64,000 nucleotides of DNA from Enterobacter asburiae (GCF_021440515.1 NZ_JAKCMV010000015.1:58182-122181); one strand, 5' to 3'; shown: positions 29,153 through 40,518, numbered from the stretch's first letter. The notes: generated by a model from the sequence alone, not told the origin. Program-made: numbers and translations.

Positions 29153-29926
29153 TCAATTCGCGGTATCAGAGAGATAGCGGCGGATGGCGCGCAGCACGGC
29201 GTCCGGTTTTTCGGCATGAACCCAGTGTCCGGCACCGGCGATGACATGCGCGCGCGCCTCGGGGAACTGCTTAAGCAATTCATCGCGGCAGGCTTCGGTA
29301 ACGTACGGCGAATTGCCGCCGCGCACGAAGAGGGTAGGGTGGTGCCAGGCCGGAACCGGCTCCCAGCCGACGATATGGGGATACTGATCCCAGAGCACCG
29401 GCACGTTGAAGCGCCACTCGCCGTCGACAAAGGATTTCAGCAGAAACTGCACCACGCCCTCTTCGTCCAGATGTTCACGCATTATGGCGGCAGCCTGCTG
29501 GCGCGTGGCGACACCCGCCTGCGTGACCGCGTTGATGGCGGCAAAAATCTCGTCGTGGCGGCGCACGTGGTAATCCACAGGGGCAACGTCAATCACCACC
29601 AGGCCCGCAATACGTTCAGGCGCAAGCGCCGTCAGCGCCATTACCGCTTTGCCGCCCATTGAATGCCCGATCAGCGTCACCTTTTCGAGGTTATTGGCAT
29701 CCAGCGTATCCAGAAGATCCTGCGCCATCGCCGGGTAGGTCATCTCCGGGGAGCGCCCGGAAAGTCCGTGATTACGCATATCCACCTGAAGGATGTCGTG
29801 ATCGCTTACCAGTTCGCGCGCCAGTACGCCCAGGTTATCCAGGCTGCCAAACAGGCCGTGAACCAGTACGATGGGAGAATTATTGTTCGGCGATTGTGCA
29901 GATTGCGCTCGGGTATTCAATTTCAT
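29153..29926 (-). CDS. ybfF: Alpha/beta-hydrolase esterase YbfF
   Basis: Cytosolic carboxylesterase/thioesterase acting on short and medium acyl esters in E. coli; physiological substrate unknown. 257 residues (254 in E. coli). Catalytic triad visible: Ser89 in GHSMGG, Asp113 (VIDVAPVDY) and His234 (GAGHWVHAEKP); the oxyanion motif HGLFGS lies near residue 23. Divergent from seqA, with a 183-base shared promoter gap. Confidence 0.95.
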   Translation of the reverse strand: MKLNTRAQSAQSPNNNSPIVLVHGLFGSLDNLGVLARELVSDHDILQVDMRNHGLSGRSPEMTYPAMAQDLLDTLDANNLEKVTLIGHSMGGKAVMALTALAPERIAGLVVIDVAPVDYHVRRHDEIFAAINAVTQAGVATRQQAAAIMREHLDEEGVVQFLLKSFVDGEWRFNVPVLWDQYPHIVGWEPVPAWHHPTLFVRGGNSPYVTEACRDELLKQFPEARAHVIAGAGHWVHAEKPDAVLRAIRRYLSDTAN

Positions 29927-30109
29927 GGCAAAGTTCTTTTTTTACGTATGTCAGGTTAGGGTATCATGTTGACCATTCTGCCGCCCGGCTGCAAGGATCC
30001 AGTTTAATCTGACTTTTGCCGCCAACCCGGCTTGACGCTATCCGCTGTTGGGATTTGACCTTATACTCCCAACGACTTGTATTCAGATAAGATATCGCAC
30101 TGGATTAAG

Positions 30110-30658
30110 ATGAAAACAATCGAAGTTGATGACGAACTCTATCAGTATATCGCCAGCCAGACGCGGCATATCGGGGAGAGCGCGTCAGACATTTTACGGC
30201 GCATGCTTAAAATTTCCGCCGCCTCACAGCCTGTCACTCCCGTCGCGAAAGATGTCGTGTCTCAGACAAGCGTAGCCGCCCCGGCTAAGCCTGCCGCGAT
30301 CCCGGCGAAAGACAAAGTCCGCGCCATGCGCGAGCTGCTGCTTTCCGACGAATACGCTGAGCAGAAAAAAGCGGTTAACCGCTTTATGCTGGTGCTGTCT
30401 ACACTCTACTCACTGGATAACAAAGCGTTTGCCGAAGCGACCGAGTCGCTGCATGGCCGCACACGCGTCTATTTCGCGGGTGACGAGCAGACGCTGTTAC
30501 TGAATGGCAATCAAACTAAGCCCAAACACGTTGCCGGTACGCCGTACTGGGTCATCACCAATACCAACACGGGCCGCAAGTGCAGCATGGTGGAACACAT
30601 CATGCAGTCCATGCAGTTCCCGGCGGAATTGATTGAAAAGGTTTGCGGTACAATTTAA
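30110..30658 (+). CDS. seqA: Replication-initiation negative regulator SeqA
   Basis: Binds hemimethylated GATC clusters, sequesters oriC and organises newly replicated DNA. The ATG at 30110 gives 182 residues (181 in E. coli) starting MKTIEVDDELYQYIA; the upstream extension is not conserved. N-terminal oligomerisation domain (1-35), a variable Ala/Pro linker (36-67) that accounts for the length change, then the DNA-binding domain with Arg117-Thr118 and Asn151/Asn153, the equivalents of E. coli R116, T117, N150 and N152. Only 24 bases before pgm, so cotranscribed. Confidence 0.97.
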   Translation: MKTIEVDDELYQYIASQTRHIGESASDILRRMLKISAASQPVTPVAKDVVSQTSVAAPAKPAAIPAKDKVRAMRELLLSDEYAEQKKAVNRFMLVLSTLYSLDNKAFAEATESLHGRTRVYFAGDEQTLLLNGNQTKPKHVAGTPYWVITNTNTGRKCSMVEHIMQSMQFPAELIEKVCGTI

Positions 30659-30682
30659 CCCTTGCATAAGAAGGACCAGGCA

Positions 30683-32323
30683 ATGGCAAATCACAGCCGT
30701 GCGGGACAACCTGCACAACAAAGCGATTTGATTAACGTCGCCCAGCTGACCGCTCAGTACTACGTGCTGAAGCCGGAAGTGGGTAACGCAGAACACGCAG
30801 TGAAGTTCGGTACATCTGGCCACCGCGGCAGCGCGGCGCGCCATAGCTTTAACGAACCGCATATTCTGGCCATTGCCCAGGCCATCGCGGAAGAGCGCGC
30901 TAAAAATGGCGTGACCGGCCCGTGCTATGTAGGCAAAGATACCCACGCCCTGTCCGAACCTGCCTTTATCTCCGTGCTGGAAGTGCTGGCAGCCAACGGC
31001 GTTGACGTCATCGTGCAGGAAAACAACGGCTTCACCCCAACCCCTGCGGTGTCTAACGCTATTCTGGTTCACAACAAGAAAGGCGGCGCGCAGGCGGACG
31101 GTATCGTGATTACCCCGTCCCACAACCCGCCGGAAGACGGCGGCATCAAATACAACCCGCCTAACGGTGGCCCGGCGGATACTAACGTCACGAAAGTGGT
31201 GGAAGATCGCGCCAACGCGCTGCTCGCAGACGGCCTGAAAGGGGTTAAGCGCATCTCTCTGGATGCGGCGATGGCCTCCGGTCATGTGAAAGAGCAGGAT
31301 CTGGTGCAGCCGTTCGTGGAAGGGCTGGCGGATATCGTCGATATGGCGGCTATCCAGAAAGCGGGCCTGAAGCTCGGCGTGGATCCGCTCGGCGGCTCCG
31401 GTATCGAGTACTGGAAACGCATTGCGGAGCACTACAAGCTGGATCTGACCATCGTTAACGATCATGTCGATCAGACCTTCCGCTTTATGCATCTGGATAA
31501 AGACGGCGCGATCCGCATGGACTGCTCCTCTGAATGCGCGATGGCTGGCCTGCTGGCGCTGCGCGACAAATTCGACCTGGCGTTCGCTAACGACCCGGAT
31601 TACGACCGTCACGGTATCGTGACCCCGGCCGGTCTGATGAACCCGAACCACTATCTGGCCGTTGCGATCAACTATCTGTTCCAGCATCGTCCACAGTGGG
31701 GCAAAGAGGTTGCCGTCGGTAAAACGCTGGTTTCCTCTGCGATGATCGACCGCGTAGTTGACGCGCTGGGCCGCAAGCTGGTGGAAGTGCCGGTAGGCTT
31801 CAAGTGGTTCGTTGATGGTCTGCACGACGGCAGCTTCGGCTTCGGCGGCGAAGAGAGCGCGGGGGCATCCTTCCTGCGCTTCGACGGCACGCCGTGGTCC
31901 ACCGATAAAGACGGCATCATTATGTGCCTGCTGGCAGCGGAAATTACCGCTGTGACCGGGAAAAACCCGCAGGAGCACTATAACGAGCTAGCTGAACGCT
32001 TCGGCGCGCCAAGCTACAACCGTATCCAGGCGGGTGCGACCTCTGCGCAGAAAGCGGCGCTCTCTAAGCTTTCTCCTGAGATGGTCAGCGCAAGCACGCT
32101 GGCGGGCGACCCGATCACCGCGCGTCTGACGGCGGCACCGGGTAACGGCGCGTCTATCGGTGGCTTGAAAGTGATGACCGAAAACGGCTGGTTCGCCGCG
32201 CGTCCTTCCGGTACGGAAGATGCGTACAAAATCTACTGCGAAAGCTTCCTCGGCGCGGAACACCGTCAGCAGATCGAGAAAGAAGCGGTTGAGATTGTCA
32301 GCGAAGTGCTGAAGAACGCATAA
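30683..32323 (+). CDS. pgm: Phosphoglucomutase (alpha-D-glucose)
   Basis: Interconverts glucose-1-P and glucose-6-P for glycogen, UDP-glucose and galactose metabolism. The ATG at 30683, with AAGGACC upstream, gives 546 residues, the E. coli length; a TTG further up is less likely. Catalytic phosphoserine Ser146 in TPSHNPP, metal-binding DPDYDRHG (near 304), sugar loop GEESAGAS and C-terminal phosphate loop [12 protein letters not shown]. Second gene after seqA; ends in a repeat remnant and a shared terminator with kdpE. Confidence 0.98.
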   Translation: MANHSRAGQPAQQSDLINVAQLTAQYYVLKPEVGNAEHAVKFGTSGHRGSAARHSFNEPHILAIAQAIAEERAKNGVTGPCYVGKDTHALSEPAFISVLEVLAANGVDVIVQENNGFTPTPAVSNAILVHNKKGGAQADGIVITPSHNPPEDGGIKYNPPNGGPADTNVTKVVEDRANALLADGLKGVKRISLDAAMASGHVKEQDLVQPFVEGLADIVDMAAIQKAGLKLGVDPLGGSGIEYWKRIAEHYKLDLTIVNDHVDQTFRFMHLDKDGAIRMDCSSECAMAGLLALRDKFDLAFANDPDYDRHGIVTPAGLMNPNHYLAVAINYLFQHRPQWGKEVAVGKTLVSSAMIDRVVDALGRKLVEVPVGFKWFVDGLHDGSFGFGGEESAGASFLRFDGTPWSTDKDGIIMCLLAAEITAVTGKNPQEHYNELAERFGAPSYNRIQAGATSAQKAALSKLSPEMVSASTLAGDPITARLTAAPGNGASIGGLKVMTENGWFAARPSGTEDAYKIYCESFLGAEHRQQIEKEAVEIVSEVLKNA

Positions 32324-32330
32324 GTGGTTT

Positions 32331-32354
32331 GGTGCGGGCTGATGCCCTCACCCC
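32331..32354. repeat. Partial REP-like repeat after pgm
   Basis: GGTGCGGGCTGATGCCCTCA then CCCC is the inverted tail of the CCCTCTCCC family (one mismatch to the tails at 2288 and 46303), without the palindromic core. As in two other places, it sits next to an ACGGCAAC-type terminator. Confidence 0.75.
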
Positions 32355-32365
32355 GTCACATACTA

Positions 32366-32393
32366 AAAACGGCAACCTCAGGGTTGCCGTTTT
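32366..32393. terminator. Bidirectional terminator between pgm and kdpE
   Basis: Perfect 12-bp stem AAAACGGCAACC / GGTTGCCGTTTT with a 4-base loop; T-ended on both strands, between converging pgm (+) and kdpE (-). Confidence 0.92.
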
Positions 32394-32424
32394 GCGTTTG
32401 TCTCGTCGCCGGGCATTTTTATGC

Positions 32425-33102
32425 TCACAGCATAAAGCGATAGCCAATCCCGGTTTCGGTTAACAGATGGCGCGGACGGGCGGGATCCGCTTCGAGTTTC
32501 TGACGAAGATGTCCCATATAGATGCGCAGATAGTGGCTGTGCTCCACCGCGTTCGGCCCCCACACCTGGTTTAGCAGCTGACGCTGGGTCAGCACTTTGC
32601 CGTGGTTATTGAGCAACACCGCCAGCAGGCGAAACTCAATCGGGGTGAGGTGGATCTCTTCGCTGCCGCGCTGAATGCGCCGCGAGGCTAAATCGACCTG
32701 AACGTCGGAGAAGGTATAGACCGGCTCGGAAGGGGCAGTGGTGCTATGCCGACGCAGCGCCACGCGCAGCCGCGCCTGTAGCTCGCCAATACCGAAAGGC
32801 TTAATCAGATAGTCGTCGGCCCCCGCATCCAGCGCGGCGATTTTGTCGGACTCTTCGGTTCGCGCCGAAAGCACCAGAATCGGCATCTGGCTCCACTGGC
32901 GCACCTCACGGATAAAATCGATGCCGTCACCGTCCGGCAGACCCAGGTCGAGGATGACCAGATCCGGCTTGCGGGTGGCGGCTTCAATCAGACCGCGCTG
33001 TAGCGTGCCGGCCTCGTGTACGCGCAGGCCGTCCCCCTCCAGCGCGGCGCGCAGAAAACGGCTAATGGCAAGCTCATCTTCAACAATCAGGACGTTAATC
33101 AC
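32425..33102 (-). CDS. kdpE: Potassium-responsive response regulator KdpE
   Basis: OmpR/PhoB-type activator of kdpFABC. 225 residues. Receiver domain with acidic pocket (VEDE at 7-10), phospho-acceptor Asp52 (LVILDLGLPDGDG) and the switch Lys near 101 (YLIKPFG); C-terminal winged helix with EFRLLAVLLNNHGKV and the recognition segment HYLRIYMGHLRQKL. Overlaps the kdpD stop by four bases. A KdpE-type box lies before kdpF. Last gene of kdpFABCDE. Confidence 0.98.
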   Translation of the reverse strand: MINVLIVEDELAISRFLRAALEGDGLRVHEAGTLQRGLIEAATRKPDLVILDLGLPDGDGIDFIREVRQWSQMPILVLSARTEESDKIAALDAGADDYLIKPFGIGELQARLRVALRRHSTTAPSEPVYTFSDVQVDLASRRIQRGSEEIHLTPIEFRLLAVLLNNHGKVLTQRQLLNQVWGPNAVEHSHYLRIYMGHLRQKLEADPARPRHLLTETGIGYRFML

Positions 33103-35786
33103 AAATCCTCGGGATAGTCATCAAGTTCGGGCGGCGGATCGAGGGGAAGTGTAACACAAAAACGAGCGCCCCCTTCCGGGCGGGTGTGCGCCGAAATCGT
33201 GCCGCCGTGGACGTCGATAATGGCCTGGCAAATCGCCAGCCCCAGCCCGACGCCGGGAATGGCGGACTCCTTATTCCCGCGCGCGAATTTCTCAAAGATG
33301 GCCTGCTCTTGCCCGGCAGGGATCCCCGGCCCGGTATCCCACACCTCAAGCTGCAATGCCTGATTTTGTACCGTAGCGTTAATGCCGATCCGGGCTTTTT
33401 GCCCGGCGTATTTGGCGGCGTTTTCCAGCAGGTTGATCAGCACGCGCTCAAACAGCGGGCCGTCGACGTGAATTAAGGTCAAGGGTTCCGGCAGGTTCAG
33501 CTCAATATGGCGACCGCCCATCCCCGGCTCCAGCATTTTCAGAGCGCTGCCGACCACCTCTTCGAGGGTCAGCCACTCTTTCTTCAGGTTAAAGCCGCCG
33601 GACTGAATGCGCGCCATATCCAGCAGGTTGTTGACCAGTCGGGTGGTGTTCAGCACGTGCTCGCGGATTTCGCTGGCCTGCTTCGCGTGGCGGGAGCCTT
33701 CGGCGGCCAGATCCAGCGTCAGAATCTCTGACTGGCCAAAGAGCACCGTGAGCGGCGTGCGCAGATCGTGAGACAGCGCCGCCAGCAGGGAGTTGCGAAT
33801 GCTTTCGCGCTCGCTCGCCAGCCGCGCCTGCTCTTCGCTGGCGGTCAGCGCCAGACGCTCAAGGGCGCTGGCGACCAGCAGGGTGAAGGTTTCCAGCAGG
33901 CGCTGCTGCTCGGGGATCATCAGCTGGCGTAGGTTGGAGGGCTCGACAATCACCAGCCCCTGATTTTTATCGGCGCTGCGCAGCGGCAGGATCTGATAAG
34001 GCACCCCCGGCAGCGTGTCGGTTCCCGCGCCTGCGGGCAGCCCTTTATCAAAGCTCCAGCGGGCGATGGCTTCGTCCCACGGCGTCATGCCGGAGGACGG
34101 GGTCAGCGGGCGTAAATGCCCGTGCTCGTCAGGAAGCAAAATCAGGTTGCTGGCGTGAAAGGTTGAGCGAATAAACTGCTCGCTGGTCTGGACGATATCC
34201 AGCGGCGTGCGCCCCACGGCCAGGGATTTGGACATCTCGTAAAGATGACGGGTGCGCTGTTCACGATAGCGGGCGATACGCGCCTGATAGCGCACCCCTG
34301 CCGTGAGGTTGCCGATCACCAGCCCGACGGTAAGCATCACGCCAAAGGTCAGGATGTACTGCACGTCAGACACCGCCAGCGTGCCGCGCGGAGCAATAAA
34401 GAACAGATCGAAGCTGATGACGTTAATGATCGTCGCCAGCACCGACGGCCAGCGCCCGTAAAACAGCGCCACGACGACTACGCCGAGCAGGTAGATCATT
34501 ACCAGGTTGGCGGCATCAAAGGCAATCAGCCACTGGCTGGCAATAATGGTGATCAGCGCGCACAGCACGGCGGCCACCAGGCAGCCGCGGATCTGAATGC
34601 GCCATTTATCACCAAAGCTGCGTGCGTCCGGCAGACGGCCGGGCAGGGGGGCGGGTTTGTCGTCGAGCGCGACGATCACCAGATCAAGATCCGGTGCGCG
34701 GCGCGCCAGCCTGTCGGCAAACGACTCGCGGCTAAACCAGCGGCGATGCTGACGCCGGCCAATCACAATTTTGCCCAGGTTATGCTCCCGGGCGTAGCGC
34801 AGGATCGCTTTATCCTCCTGCGGTTCGGAAAGTGTGGCGGTTTCAGCGCCCAGCTCCTGCGCCAGCCGCAGCGAGCCTAAAATGGCCCGGCGCTGGTTTT
34901 CCGGCAGGGCGTGAAGCTGCGGCGTTTCAACGTAAACCGCGTGCCAGACGCTGCCAAACTTGGCGGCGAGGCGCGCGGCGGTGCGGATCAGCTTTTCGTT
35001 GCCGCTGCCGTGCCCAATGCACAGTAGAATGGCGTCGCGCGTATGCCAGACGCGCTCCTGTCCTTGCAGATCGCGCCAGGCGCGCATCTGGTCGTCTACC
35101 CTGTCGGCGGTGCGGCGCAGGGCCAGCTCGCGCAGGGCGATCAGGTTGCCTTTACGAAAGAAATGCTCGATGGCGCGTTCGGCCTGGCCTGCGATATAGA
35201 CTTTGCCTTCGTGCAGGCGCTGGCGCAGATCGTCCGGCGGCAGGTCGACCAGCACCACTTCGTCGGCGGAATCAAAAAAGGGATCGGGCACGGTTTCGCG
35301 CACCTGGATGCCGGTCACGCCGCTCACCACGTCGTTAAGGCTCTCCAGATGCTGAACGTTAACGGTGGTGAACACGTCAATGCCCGCGTCGAGAAGTTCC
35401 TGCACGTCCTGCCAGCGCTTCGGGTGGCGCGAGCCGGGGGCGTTGCTGTGCGCGAGTTCGTCCATCAGGATCAGCGCCGGACGGCGGGCGAGGGCGGCAT
35501 CCAGATCGAACTCGGTGACGAGCCTCCCCCGATGGCTGATGCGCCGGGGCGGCTGCGTCGCCAGCCCGTTAAGCAGCGACGCGGTCTCTTTGCGTCCGTG
35601 GGTTTCCACCACCCCGATAAGAATATCGAGCCCCTGCGCCCGTAACCGCCGGGCCTCCGTCAGCATGGCGAAGGTTTTCCCGACGCCCGCGCAGGCGCCG
35701 AAGAAAATTTTCAGCTTGCCGCGATGCGTCTCTGCGGTCTGTTCGAGCAGCCTGTCCGGATCCGGGCGCATAGGCTCGTCGGTCAT
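33099..35786 (-). CDS. kdpD: Potassium sensor histidine kinase KdpD
   Basis: Inner-membrane sensor of low K+ and high ionic strength, kinase/phosphatase of KdpE. 895 residues (894 in E. coli). N-terminal KdpD domain with Walker A-like GACAGVGKT at 30-38, a universal-stress-protein domain in the middle (about 250-370), four closely spaced membrane helices (about 400-500), a GAF-like region, then HisKA with the phospho-His673 (LSHDLRTPLTV) and a HATPase domain (DTGPGIPAG, GVGLGLAICQ). It abuts kdpC directly and overlaps kdpE by four bases. Confidence 0.98.
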   Translation of the reverse strand: MTDEPMRPDPDRLLEQTAETHRGKLKIFFGACAGVGKTFAMLTEARRLRAQGLDILIGVVETHGRKETASLLNGLATQPPRRISHRGRLVTEFDLDAALARRPALILMDELAHSNAPGSRHPKRWQDVQELLDAGIDVFTTVNVQHLESLNDVVSGVTGIQVRETVPDPFFDSADEVVLVDLPPDDLRQRLHEGKVYIAGQAERAIEHFFRKGNLIALRELALRRTADRVDDQMRAWRDLQGQERVWHTRDAILLCIGHGSGNEKLIRTAARLAAKFGSVWHAVYVETPQLHALPENQRRAILGSLRLAQELGAETATLSEPQEDKAILRYAREHNLGKIVIGRRQHRRWFSRESFADRLARRAPDLDLVIVALDDKPAPLPGRLPDARSFGDKWRIQIRGCLVAAVLCALITIIASQWLIAFDAANLVMIYLLGVVVVALFYGRWPSVLATIINVISFDLFFIAPRGTLAVSDVQYILTFGVMLTVGLVIGNLTAGVRYQARIARYREQRTRHLYEMSKSLAVGRTPLDIVQTSEQFIRSTFHASNLILLPDEHGHLRPLTPSSGMTPWDEAIARWSFDKGLPAGAGTDTLPGVPYQILPLRSADKNQGLVIVEPSNLRQLMIPEQQRLLETFTLLVASALERLALTASEEQARLASERESIRNSLLAALSHDLRTPLTVLFGQSEILTLDLAAEGSRHAKQASEIREHVLNTTRLVNNLLDMARIQSGGFNLKKEWLTLEEVVGSALKMLEPGMGGRHIELNLPEPLTLIHVDGPLFERVLINLLENAAKYAGQKARIGINATVQNQALQLEVWDTGPGIPAGQEQAIFEKFARGNKESAIPGVGLGLAICQAIIDVHGGTISAHTRPEGGARFCVTLPLDPPPELDDYPEDL

Positions 35787-36371
35787 TTAGTTTTTCCTTA
35801 GCGCGTCCAGCGCCAGATTCAGCTCAACAATATTCACTATCGGCGTCCCGATAAAACCGACCAGCGGCTTTTGCGTGTGCTCTGCTACCAGCTGGCTGAC
35901 CTTTTCTGTGGTCAGCTGACGGGCGGCGGCAACGCGCGGGATCTGCCAGGCCACCGCCTGCGGCGTCAGGCTGTAGTCCAGGCCGCTGGCGGAGGCGGTC
36001 ACTAGCTCGACGGGCACCTCACGGCTGGCCTGTGGATTGGCGGCGCGCAGGGCGGCAACGCGTTCGGCAACGGCGCTATCGAGCGCCGGGTTGCTGCCCG
36101 CCAGATTACTGCCGCCGGACGCCATCGGATTATACGGGCTTTCCGCCGTGGCGGAAGGACGGCCCTGGAAGTAGCGGGCGTCCGTAAAGCTCTGCCCAAT
36201 CAGGCGGGAACCGCGATATTCACTGTTCTGGATAATCAGCGAGCCGTTCGCCCGATCCTGAAACCACCACTGGCCGAGCGCCGTTGTCACCAGCGGATAC
36301 AGCCCGCCGGTGATGAGCGCTAACAGAATAAACAGAAGTATAGCGGGGCGTAACATAGTCATTTGATTCAC
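35787..36371 (-). CDS. kdpC: K+-transporting ATPase subunit KdpC
   Basis: Inner-membrane subunit of the high-affinity K+ pump KdpFABC; single N-terminal membrane helix (residues about 8-30) and a periplasmic domain. 194 residues (190 in E. coli). Conserved features include [19 protein letters not shown] [14 protein letters not shown], the [10 protein letters not shown] motif and VELNLALD near the C-terminus. 3 bases after kdpB and directly adjoining kdpD, so it links the pump and sensor parts of the operon. Confidence 0.97.
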   Translation of the reverse strand: MNQMTMLRPAILLFILLALITGGLYPLVTTALGQWWFQDRANGSLIIQNSEYRGSRLIGQSFTDARYFQGRPSATAESPYNPMASGGSNLAGSNPALDSAVAERVAALRAANPQASREVPVELVTASASGLDYSLTPQAVAWQIPRVAAARQLTTEKVSQLVAEHTQKPLVGFIGTPIVNIVELNLALDALRKN

Positions 36372-36374
36372 CTT

Positions 36375-38423
36375 TTAAACCAGCCCGAACAGGGTTAACA
36401 GCACGTCGATCGCCTTAATCCCAATGAAGGGCACCACCAGCCCGCCGAGGCCGTAAATCCACAGGTTGCGGCGCAGCATGGCGGCGGCGGTCAGCGGCTT
36501 ATAGCTCACCCCTTTCAGCGCCAGCGGGATCAGGAAGACGATAATCAGGGCGTTAAAAATCACCGCGCTGAGAATGGCCGAAGACGGGGAGTGCAGATGC
36601 ATCACGTTCAGGGCGTTAAGCTGCGGATAGGTCGCCGCGAAGGCCGCCGGAATAATGGCGAAATACTTCGCCACGTCGTTGGCAATGCTGAAGGTGGTCA
36701 GCGAGCCGCGCGTCATCAGCATCTGTTTGCCGATGTGAACCACTTCGATCAGCTTGGTCGGGTTAGAGTCGAGGTCAACCATGTTGCCCGCCTCTTTTGC
36801 CGCCTGGGTACCGGAGTTCATCGCTACCGCCACGTCGGCCTGCGCCAGCGCCGGGGCGTCGTTGGTGCCGTCCCCGGTCATCGCCACCAGACGTCCTTCC
36901 GCCTGATACTGGCGAATCAATGCTAGCTTGGCTTCCGGCGTCGCTTCTGAGAGGAAATCGTCCACGCCCGCTTCGGCGGCAATGGCGGCGGCGGTCAGGC
37001 GGTTGTCCCCGGTGATCATCACCGTTTTGATCCCCATTTTGCGCAGCTGGGCGAAGCGCTCCTTGATGCCGCCCTTCACGATATCCTTCAGGGCAATCAC
37101 CCCGAGCACGCGGGATCCTTCTGCCACCACCAGCGGGGTGGCACCCTGACGGGCGACGCTCTCGACCAGCTTGTCCACCTCCGGCGGGAAGTGGCCGTTG
37201 TTGGCCTCGACATGGCGACGGATCGCGTCAACCGAGCCTTTGCGGATCATCCGGTCCTGAATGTTGATGCCGCTCATGCGGGTCTGCGCGGTAAACGGCA
37301 CAAAGGTCGCTTGCAGGCTCTGCACGTCGCGCTGGCGCAGGTTAAAGCGCTGCTTGGCGAGGATCACAATGCTGCGGCCTTCCGGCGTTTCATCGGCCAG
37401 CGACGAGAGCTGCGCCGCGTCCGCCAGCGTCTGTTCATCCACGCCCGGCGCGGGCAGGAAGTCAGACGCCTGACGGTTGCCGAGGGTGATGGTTCCGGTT
37501 TTGTCCAGCAGCAGCACGTCCACGTCACCTGCGGCTTCGACCGCGCGCCCGCTGGTGGCAATCACGTTGGCGCCGAGCATCCGGCTCATTCCGGCTACGC
37601 CAATGGCGGAAAGCAGGCCGCCGATGGTGGTCGGGATCAGGCAGACCAGCAGGGCCACCAGCACGGTGACGCTTACCGCCGTCCCGCCGTAAACGGAGAA
37701 CGGCCACAGGGTCGCGGTTGCCAGCAGAAAGACGATGGTTAACGCCACCAGCAGAATGGTCAGCGCGATTTCGTTTGGCGTTTTGCGGCGCTGCGCCCCT
37801 TCAACCATCGCGATCATCCGGTCAAGGAAGGTTTCGCCCGGGTTGACGCTGCACTGGATCACCAGCCAGTCAGAGAGGATGCGCGTCCCGCCCGTTACCG
37901 AGGCGAAATCGCCGCCGGACTCACGGATCACCGGCGCGGACTCCCCGGTAATGGCGCTTTCGTCTACCGATGCGCCCCCTTCAATGACTTCGCCGTCGCA
38001 GGGGATGATGTCCCCGGCTTCCACCAGCACCACGTCGCCTTTACGCAGATCTTCTGCGGGAACCTGGTCCATCTGCGCGCCATATTTTGGCTCGCGCAGC
38101 CTGCGGGCGAAGGCGGTCTTTTTTACCCCTTTGAGGCTGTTGGCCTGGGCTTTACTGCGTCCTTCCGCCAGCGCTTCGGCGAAGTTGGCGAACAGCACGG
38201 TAAACCACAGCCACAGGCTGATGGCCCCGGTAAACAGGGCGTTCCCCGTCAGGTGCCCGGTGCTCATGGCGACGGCCAGCAGGGTAGTCAGTACGCTCCC
38301 AATCCAGACGATAAACATCACCGGGTTATGCCACTGAACGCGCGGGCTTAATTTTTTCACCGCATCCATAAGCGCCTGGCGAACGAGCGACGGTTCGAGC
38401 AGGGCCAGTTGTTTACGACTCAT
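36375..38423 (-). CDS. kdpB: K+-transporting ATPase catalytic subunit KdpB
   Basis: P-type ATPase (type IA) that powers K+ uptake through KdpA. 682 residues, E. coli length. Phosphorylation site Asp307 in [13 protein letters not shown] actuator loop (AITGESAPV); nucleotide domain [10 protein letters not shown]; hinge [21 protein letters not shown]. Ser162 in the TGES loop, the site of inhibitory phosphorylation in E. coli, appears conserved (ITGES). Seven membrane helices. 18 bases after kdpA. Confidence 0.98.
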   Translation of the reverse strand: MSRKQLALLEPSLVRQALMDAVKKLSPRVQWHNPVMFIVWIGSVLTTLLAVAMSTGHLTGNALFTGAISLWLWFTVLFANFAEALAEGRSKAQANSLKGVKKTAFARRLREPKYGAQMDQVPAEDLRKGDVVLVEAGDIIPCDGEVIEGGASVDESAITGESAPVIRESGGDFASVTGGTRILSDWLVIQCSVNPGETFLDRMIAMVEGAQRRKTPNEIALTILLVALTIVFLLATATLWPFSVYGGTAVSVTVLVALLVCLIPTTIGGLLSAIGVAGMSRMLGANVIATSGRAVEAAGDVDVLLLDKTGTITLGNRQASDFLPAPGVDEQTLADAAQLSSLADETPEGRSIVILAKQRFNLRQRDVQSLQATFVPFTAQTRMSGINIQDRMIRKGSVDAIRRHVEANNGHFPPEVDKLVESVARQGATPLVVAEGSRVLGVIALKDIVKGGIKERFAQLRKMGIKTVMITGDNRLTAAAIAAEAGVDDFLSEATPEAKLALIRQYQAEGRLVAMTGDGTNDAPALAQADVAVAMNSGTQAAKEAGNMVDLDSNPTKLIEVVHIGKQMLMTRGSLTTFSIANDVAKYFAIIPAAFAATYPQLNALNVMHLHSPSSAILSAVIFNALIIVFLIPLALKGVSYKPLTAAAMLRRNLWIYGLGGLVVPFIGIKAIDVLLTLFGLV

Positions 38424-38441
38424 GACAAATACTCCGCAAAA

Positions 38442-40121
38442 TCAGCGTAAAGAGAGAGTTTCCGCGACCGGGCCTAGCGCGAGGGCGGGGATAAAGGTCA
38501 ACGCGCCCACCAGCAGCACGGTGCCGATCAGCAGGCCGATAAACAGCGCGCCGTGGGTAGGCAGCGTGCCGCTGGTGGTCGGCTGTATTTTTTTACTCAC
38601 CAGCGAACCGGCAATGGCGAGGACGGGAATAATCACCCCGAAGCGGCCCACGAACATGCAGAACGCCAGCAGGCAGTTCCAGAATGGCGAGTTGGCGCTC
38701 AGGCCCGCAAAGGCGCTGCCGTTGTTGTTGGCGGCGGATGAGACGGCGTAAAGCACTTCGCTAAAGCCGTGAATGCCGGGGTTGAAGATGCCGCTGCGTC
38801 CGGCCTCGGTCATTAGCGCCAGCGCGGTGCCGAGCAGCACCAGCGCCGGAGTGACCAGGATCGCCAGCGCGGTGAGCTTCATCTCGCGCACGTCGATTTT
38901 TTTGCCGAGATATTCCGGGGTGCGGCCAATCATCAGCCCGGCGATAAACACCGCCAGCAGGACAAACAGCAGCATGCCGTACAGCCCGGATCCCACCCCG
39001 CCGAAGACCACTTCACCGATCTGCATCAGCCACATCGGGATCATCCCGCCGAGCGCGGTAAAGGAGTCGTGCATGGCGTTCACCGCACCGCAGGAGGCCG
39101 CCGTGGTGACCACCGCGTACAGGCTGCTGGCGAGAATGCCGAAGCGGCTCTCTTTGCCTTCCATATTGATATTGCTGTCCGCGCCAAGCGGCATAAAGTG
39201 GCCGTTGCCGTGCCATTCTGCCCACATCACCAGCGCCACGCAGACCACGAAGATGAGCGTCATCGCCCACAGCAGCGTGCGCCCCTGACGGCGGTCGTTG
39301 ACCACATCACCAAAGGCAAAGCACAGGGCGGTGGGGATCAGGAAGATCGCCAGCATCTGCACGTAGTTGGTCAGAGCCGTGGGGTTTTCAAACGGGTGCG
39401 ACGAGTTGGCGTTAAAGAAGCCGCCGCCGTTGGTGCCGAGCATCTTAATCGCCTCCTGTGAGGCCACCGGCCCCATCGGCAGCAGCCCGTTGGCCCCCTC
39501 CAGCGAGGTGTACGCGGTGTAGGGCAACAGGTTTTGCAGGGTGCCCTGCTGAATAAAGAACAGCGCAATCAGCAGCGACAGCGGGAGCAGGATCCACAGG
39601 GTAATGCGCGTCAGGTCAACCCAGGCGTTGCCCAGCGTGCCGACGTTCTGACGCGCAAAGGCGCGGGTCAGGGCGAAGATCACGGCGATGCCGCTGGCGG
39701 CAGAGAGGAAGTTCTGCACCGTTAAGCCCGCCATCTGGCTGAAGTAGCTAAGCGTGGTTTCCCCCGCATAGGACTGCCAGTTGGTATTGCTGACGAAGCT
39801 GACGGCGGTATTGAGCGCCAGATGCCAGGAGAGGCCCGGCAGCCGCTGTGGGTTCAGCGGCAGGCTGCCCTGTAGCATCAGCATCGCGAAGAGCACGATC
39901 AGCCCGACGATGTTCAGCAGCAGGATCGCCAGCAGGTACTGACGCCAGTTCATCTCCCGCTCGTTAATGCCGAGCACCCGCCAGAGGCCTTTTTCAACGC
40001 CGCCCGCCACCGGCAGCGCCACGTTGTTAATCATCCGCGCAAGCAAGGTTCCCAGCGGCCTTGCGAGCAGAAACAGCACCAGTAAAAAGCTGGCAATAAG
40101 CAAAAACGCCTGAGCAGCCAT
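38442..40121 (-). CDS. kdpA: K+-transporting ATPase channel-like subunit KdpA
   Basis: Inner-membrane K+-binding and translocating subunit, related to the Trk/Ktr/HKT channels with four pore loops. 559 residues (557 in E. coli), about ten membrane helices. Selectivity-filter glycines are seen in the pore motifs [30 protein letters not shown] and [11 protein letters not shown]. The ATG overlaps the kdpF stop by one base (TGATG), which implies coupling. Confidence 0.97.
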   Translation of the reverse strand: MAAQAFLLIASFLLVLFLLARPLGTLLARMINNVALPVAGGVEKGLWRVLGINEREMNWRQYLLAILLLNIVGLIVLFAMLMLQGSLPLNPQRLPGLSWHLALNTAVSFVSNTNWQSYAGETTLSYFSQMAGLTVQNFLSAASGIAVIFALTRAFARQNVGTLGNAWVDLTRITLWILLPLSLLIALFFIQQGTLQNLLPYTAYTSLEGANGLLPMGPVASQEAIKMLGTNGGGFFNANSSHPFENPTALTNYVQMLAIFLIPTALCFAFGDVVNDRRQGRTLLWAMTLIFVVCVALVMWAEWHGNGHFMPLGADSNINMEGKESRFGILASSLYAVVTTAASCGAVNAMHDSFTALGGMIPMWLMQIGEVVFGGVGSGLYGMLLFVLLAVFIAGLMIGRTPEYLGKKIDVREMKLTALAILVTPALVLLGTALALMTEAGRSGIFNPGIHGFSEVLYAVSSAANNNGSAFAGLSANSPFWNCLLAFCMFVGRFGVIIPVLAIAGSLVSKKIQPTTSGTLPTHGALFIGLLIGTVLLVGALTFIPALALGPVAETLSLR

Positions 40122-40210
40122 CAGAATGCCTCCGCATTAATCAGGGCGTAGACCAGATAACCCAATAACAGGAACACCAGCACGATGCCGGTAATCAGAC
40201 CTGCACTCAC
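40121..40210 (-). CDS. kdpF: K+-transporting ATPase small subunit KdpF
   Basis: 29-residue single-span membrane peptide ([20 protein letters not shown], then YALINAEAF) that stabilises KdpFABC, as in E. coli. Start GTG at 40208-40210 preceded by a strong GGAGGTGA. One-base overlap with kdpA. First gene of the operon. Confidence 0.95.
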   Translation of the reverse strand: MSAGLITGIVLVFLLLGYLVYALINAEAF

Positions 40211-40288
40211 ACTTCACCTCCGGGTGACGTTTGTATTTGTGCTAACGGTAGGATTTACGGCGCAAAGATTTCGCAAAAATCAGGAGGA

Positions 40289-40312
40289 GGGGTGTAAAAA
40301 AAGTATAAAAAT
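40289..40312. promoter_or_regulatory. KdpE-binding site upstream of kdpF
   Basis: On the minus strand a T-rich tract ATTTTTATACTTTTTTTACA followed by CCCC, almost identical to the KdpE site known from E. coli kdpFABC, 79-102 bases before kdpF. The gap 40211-40518 holds only this promoter region and that of ybfA. Confidence 0.82.
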
Positions 40313-40518
40313 GGAAAAGCCACAATTTAACTATTGGTAAGTATTTTGTTAACTTTTCTGTAACTAACTTACGAGCCGAGTGTAAATATTCACTAAATGG
40401 ATGAAAATAAGTGGTCGGATGAGTAGTAAAATTACAAACAAAACGATATTATTTTATCCAGCTCACAAATTTTAAATTTTCCGGATTGCGTTTCCGGCCA
40501 ACTATAGGGGAGAAAAAT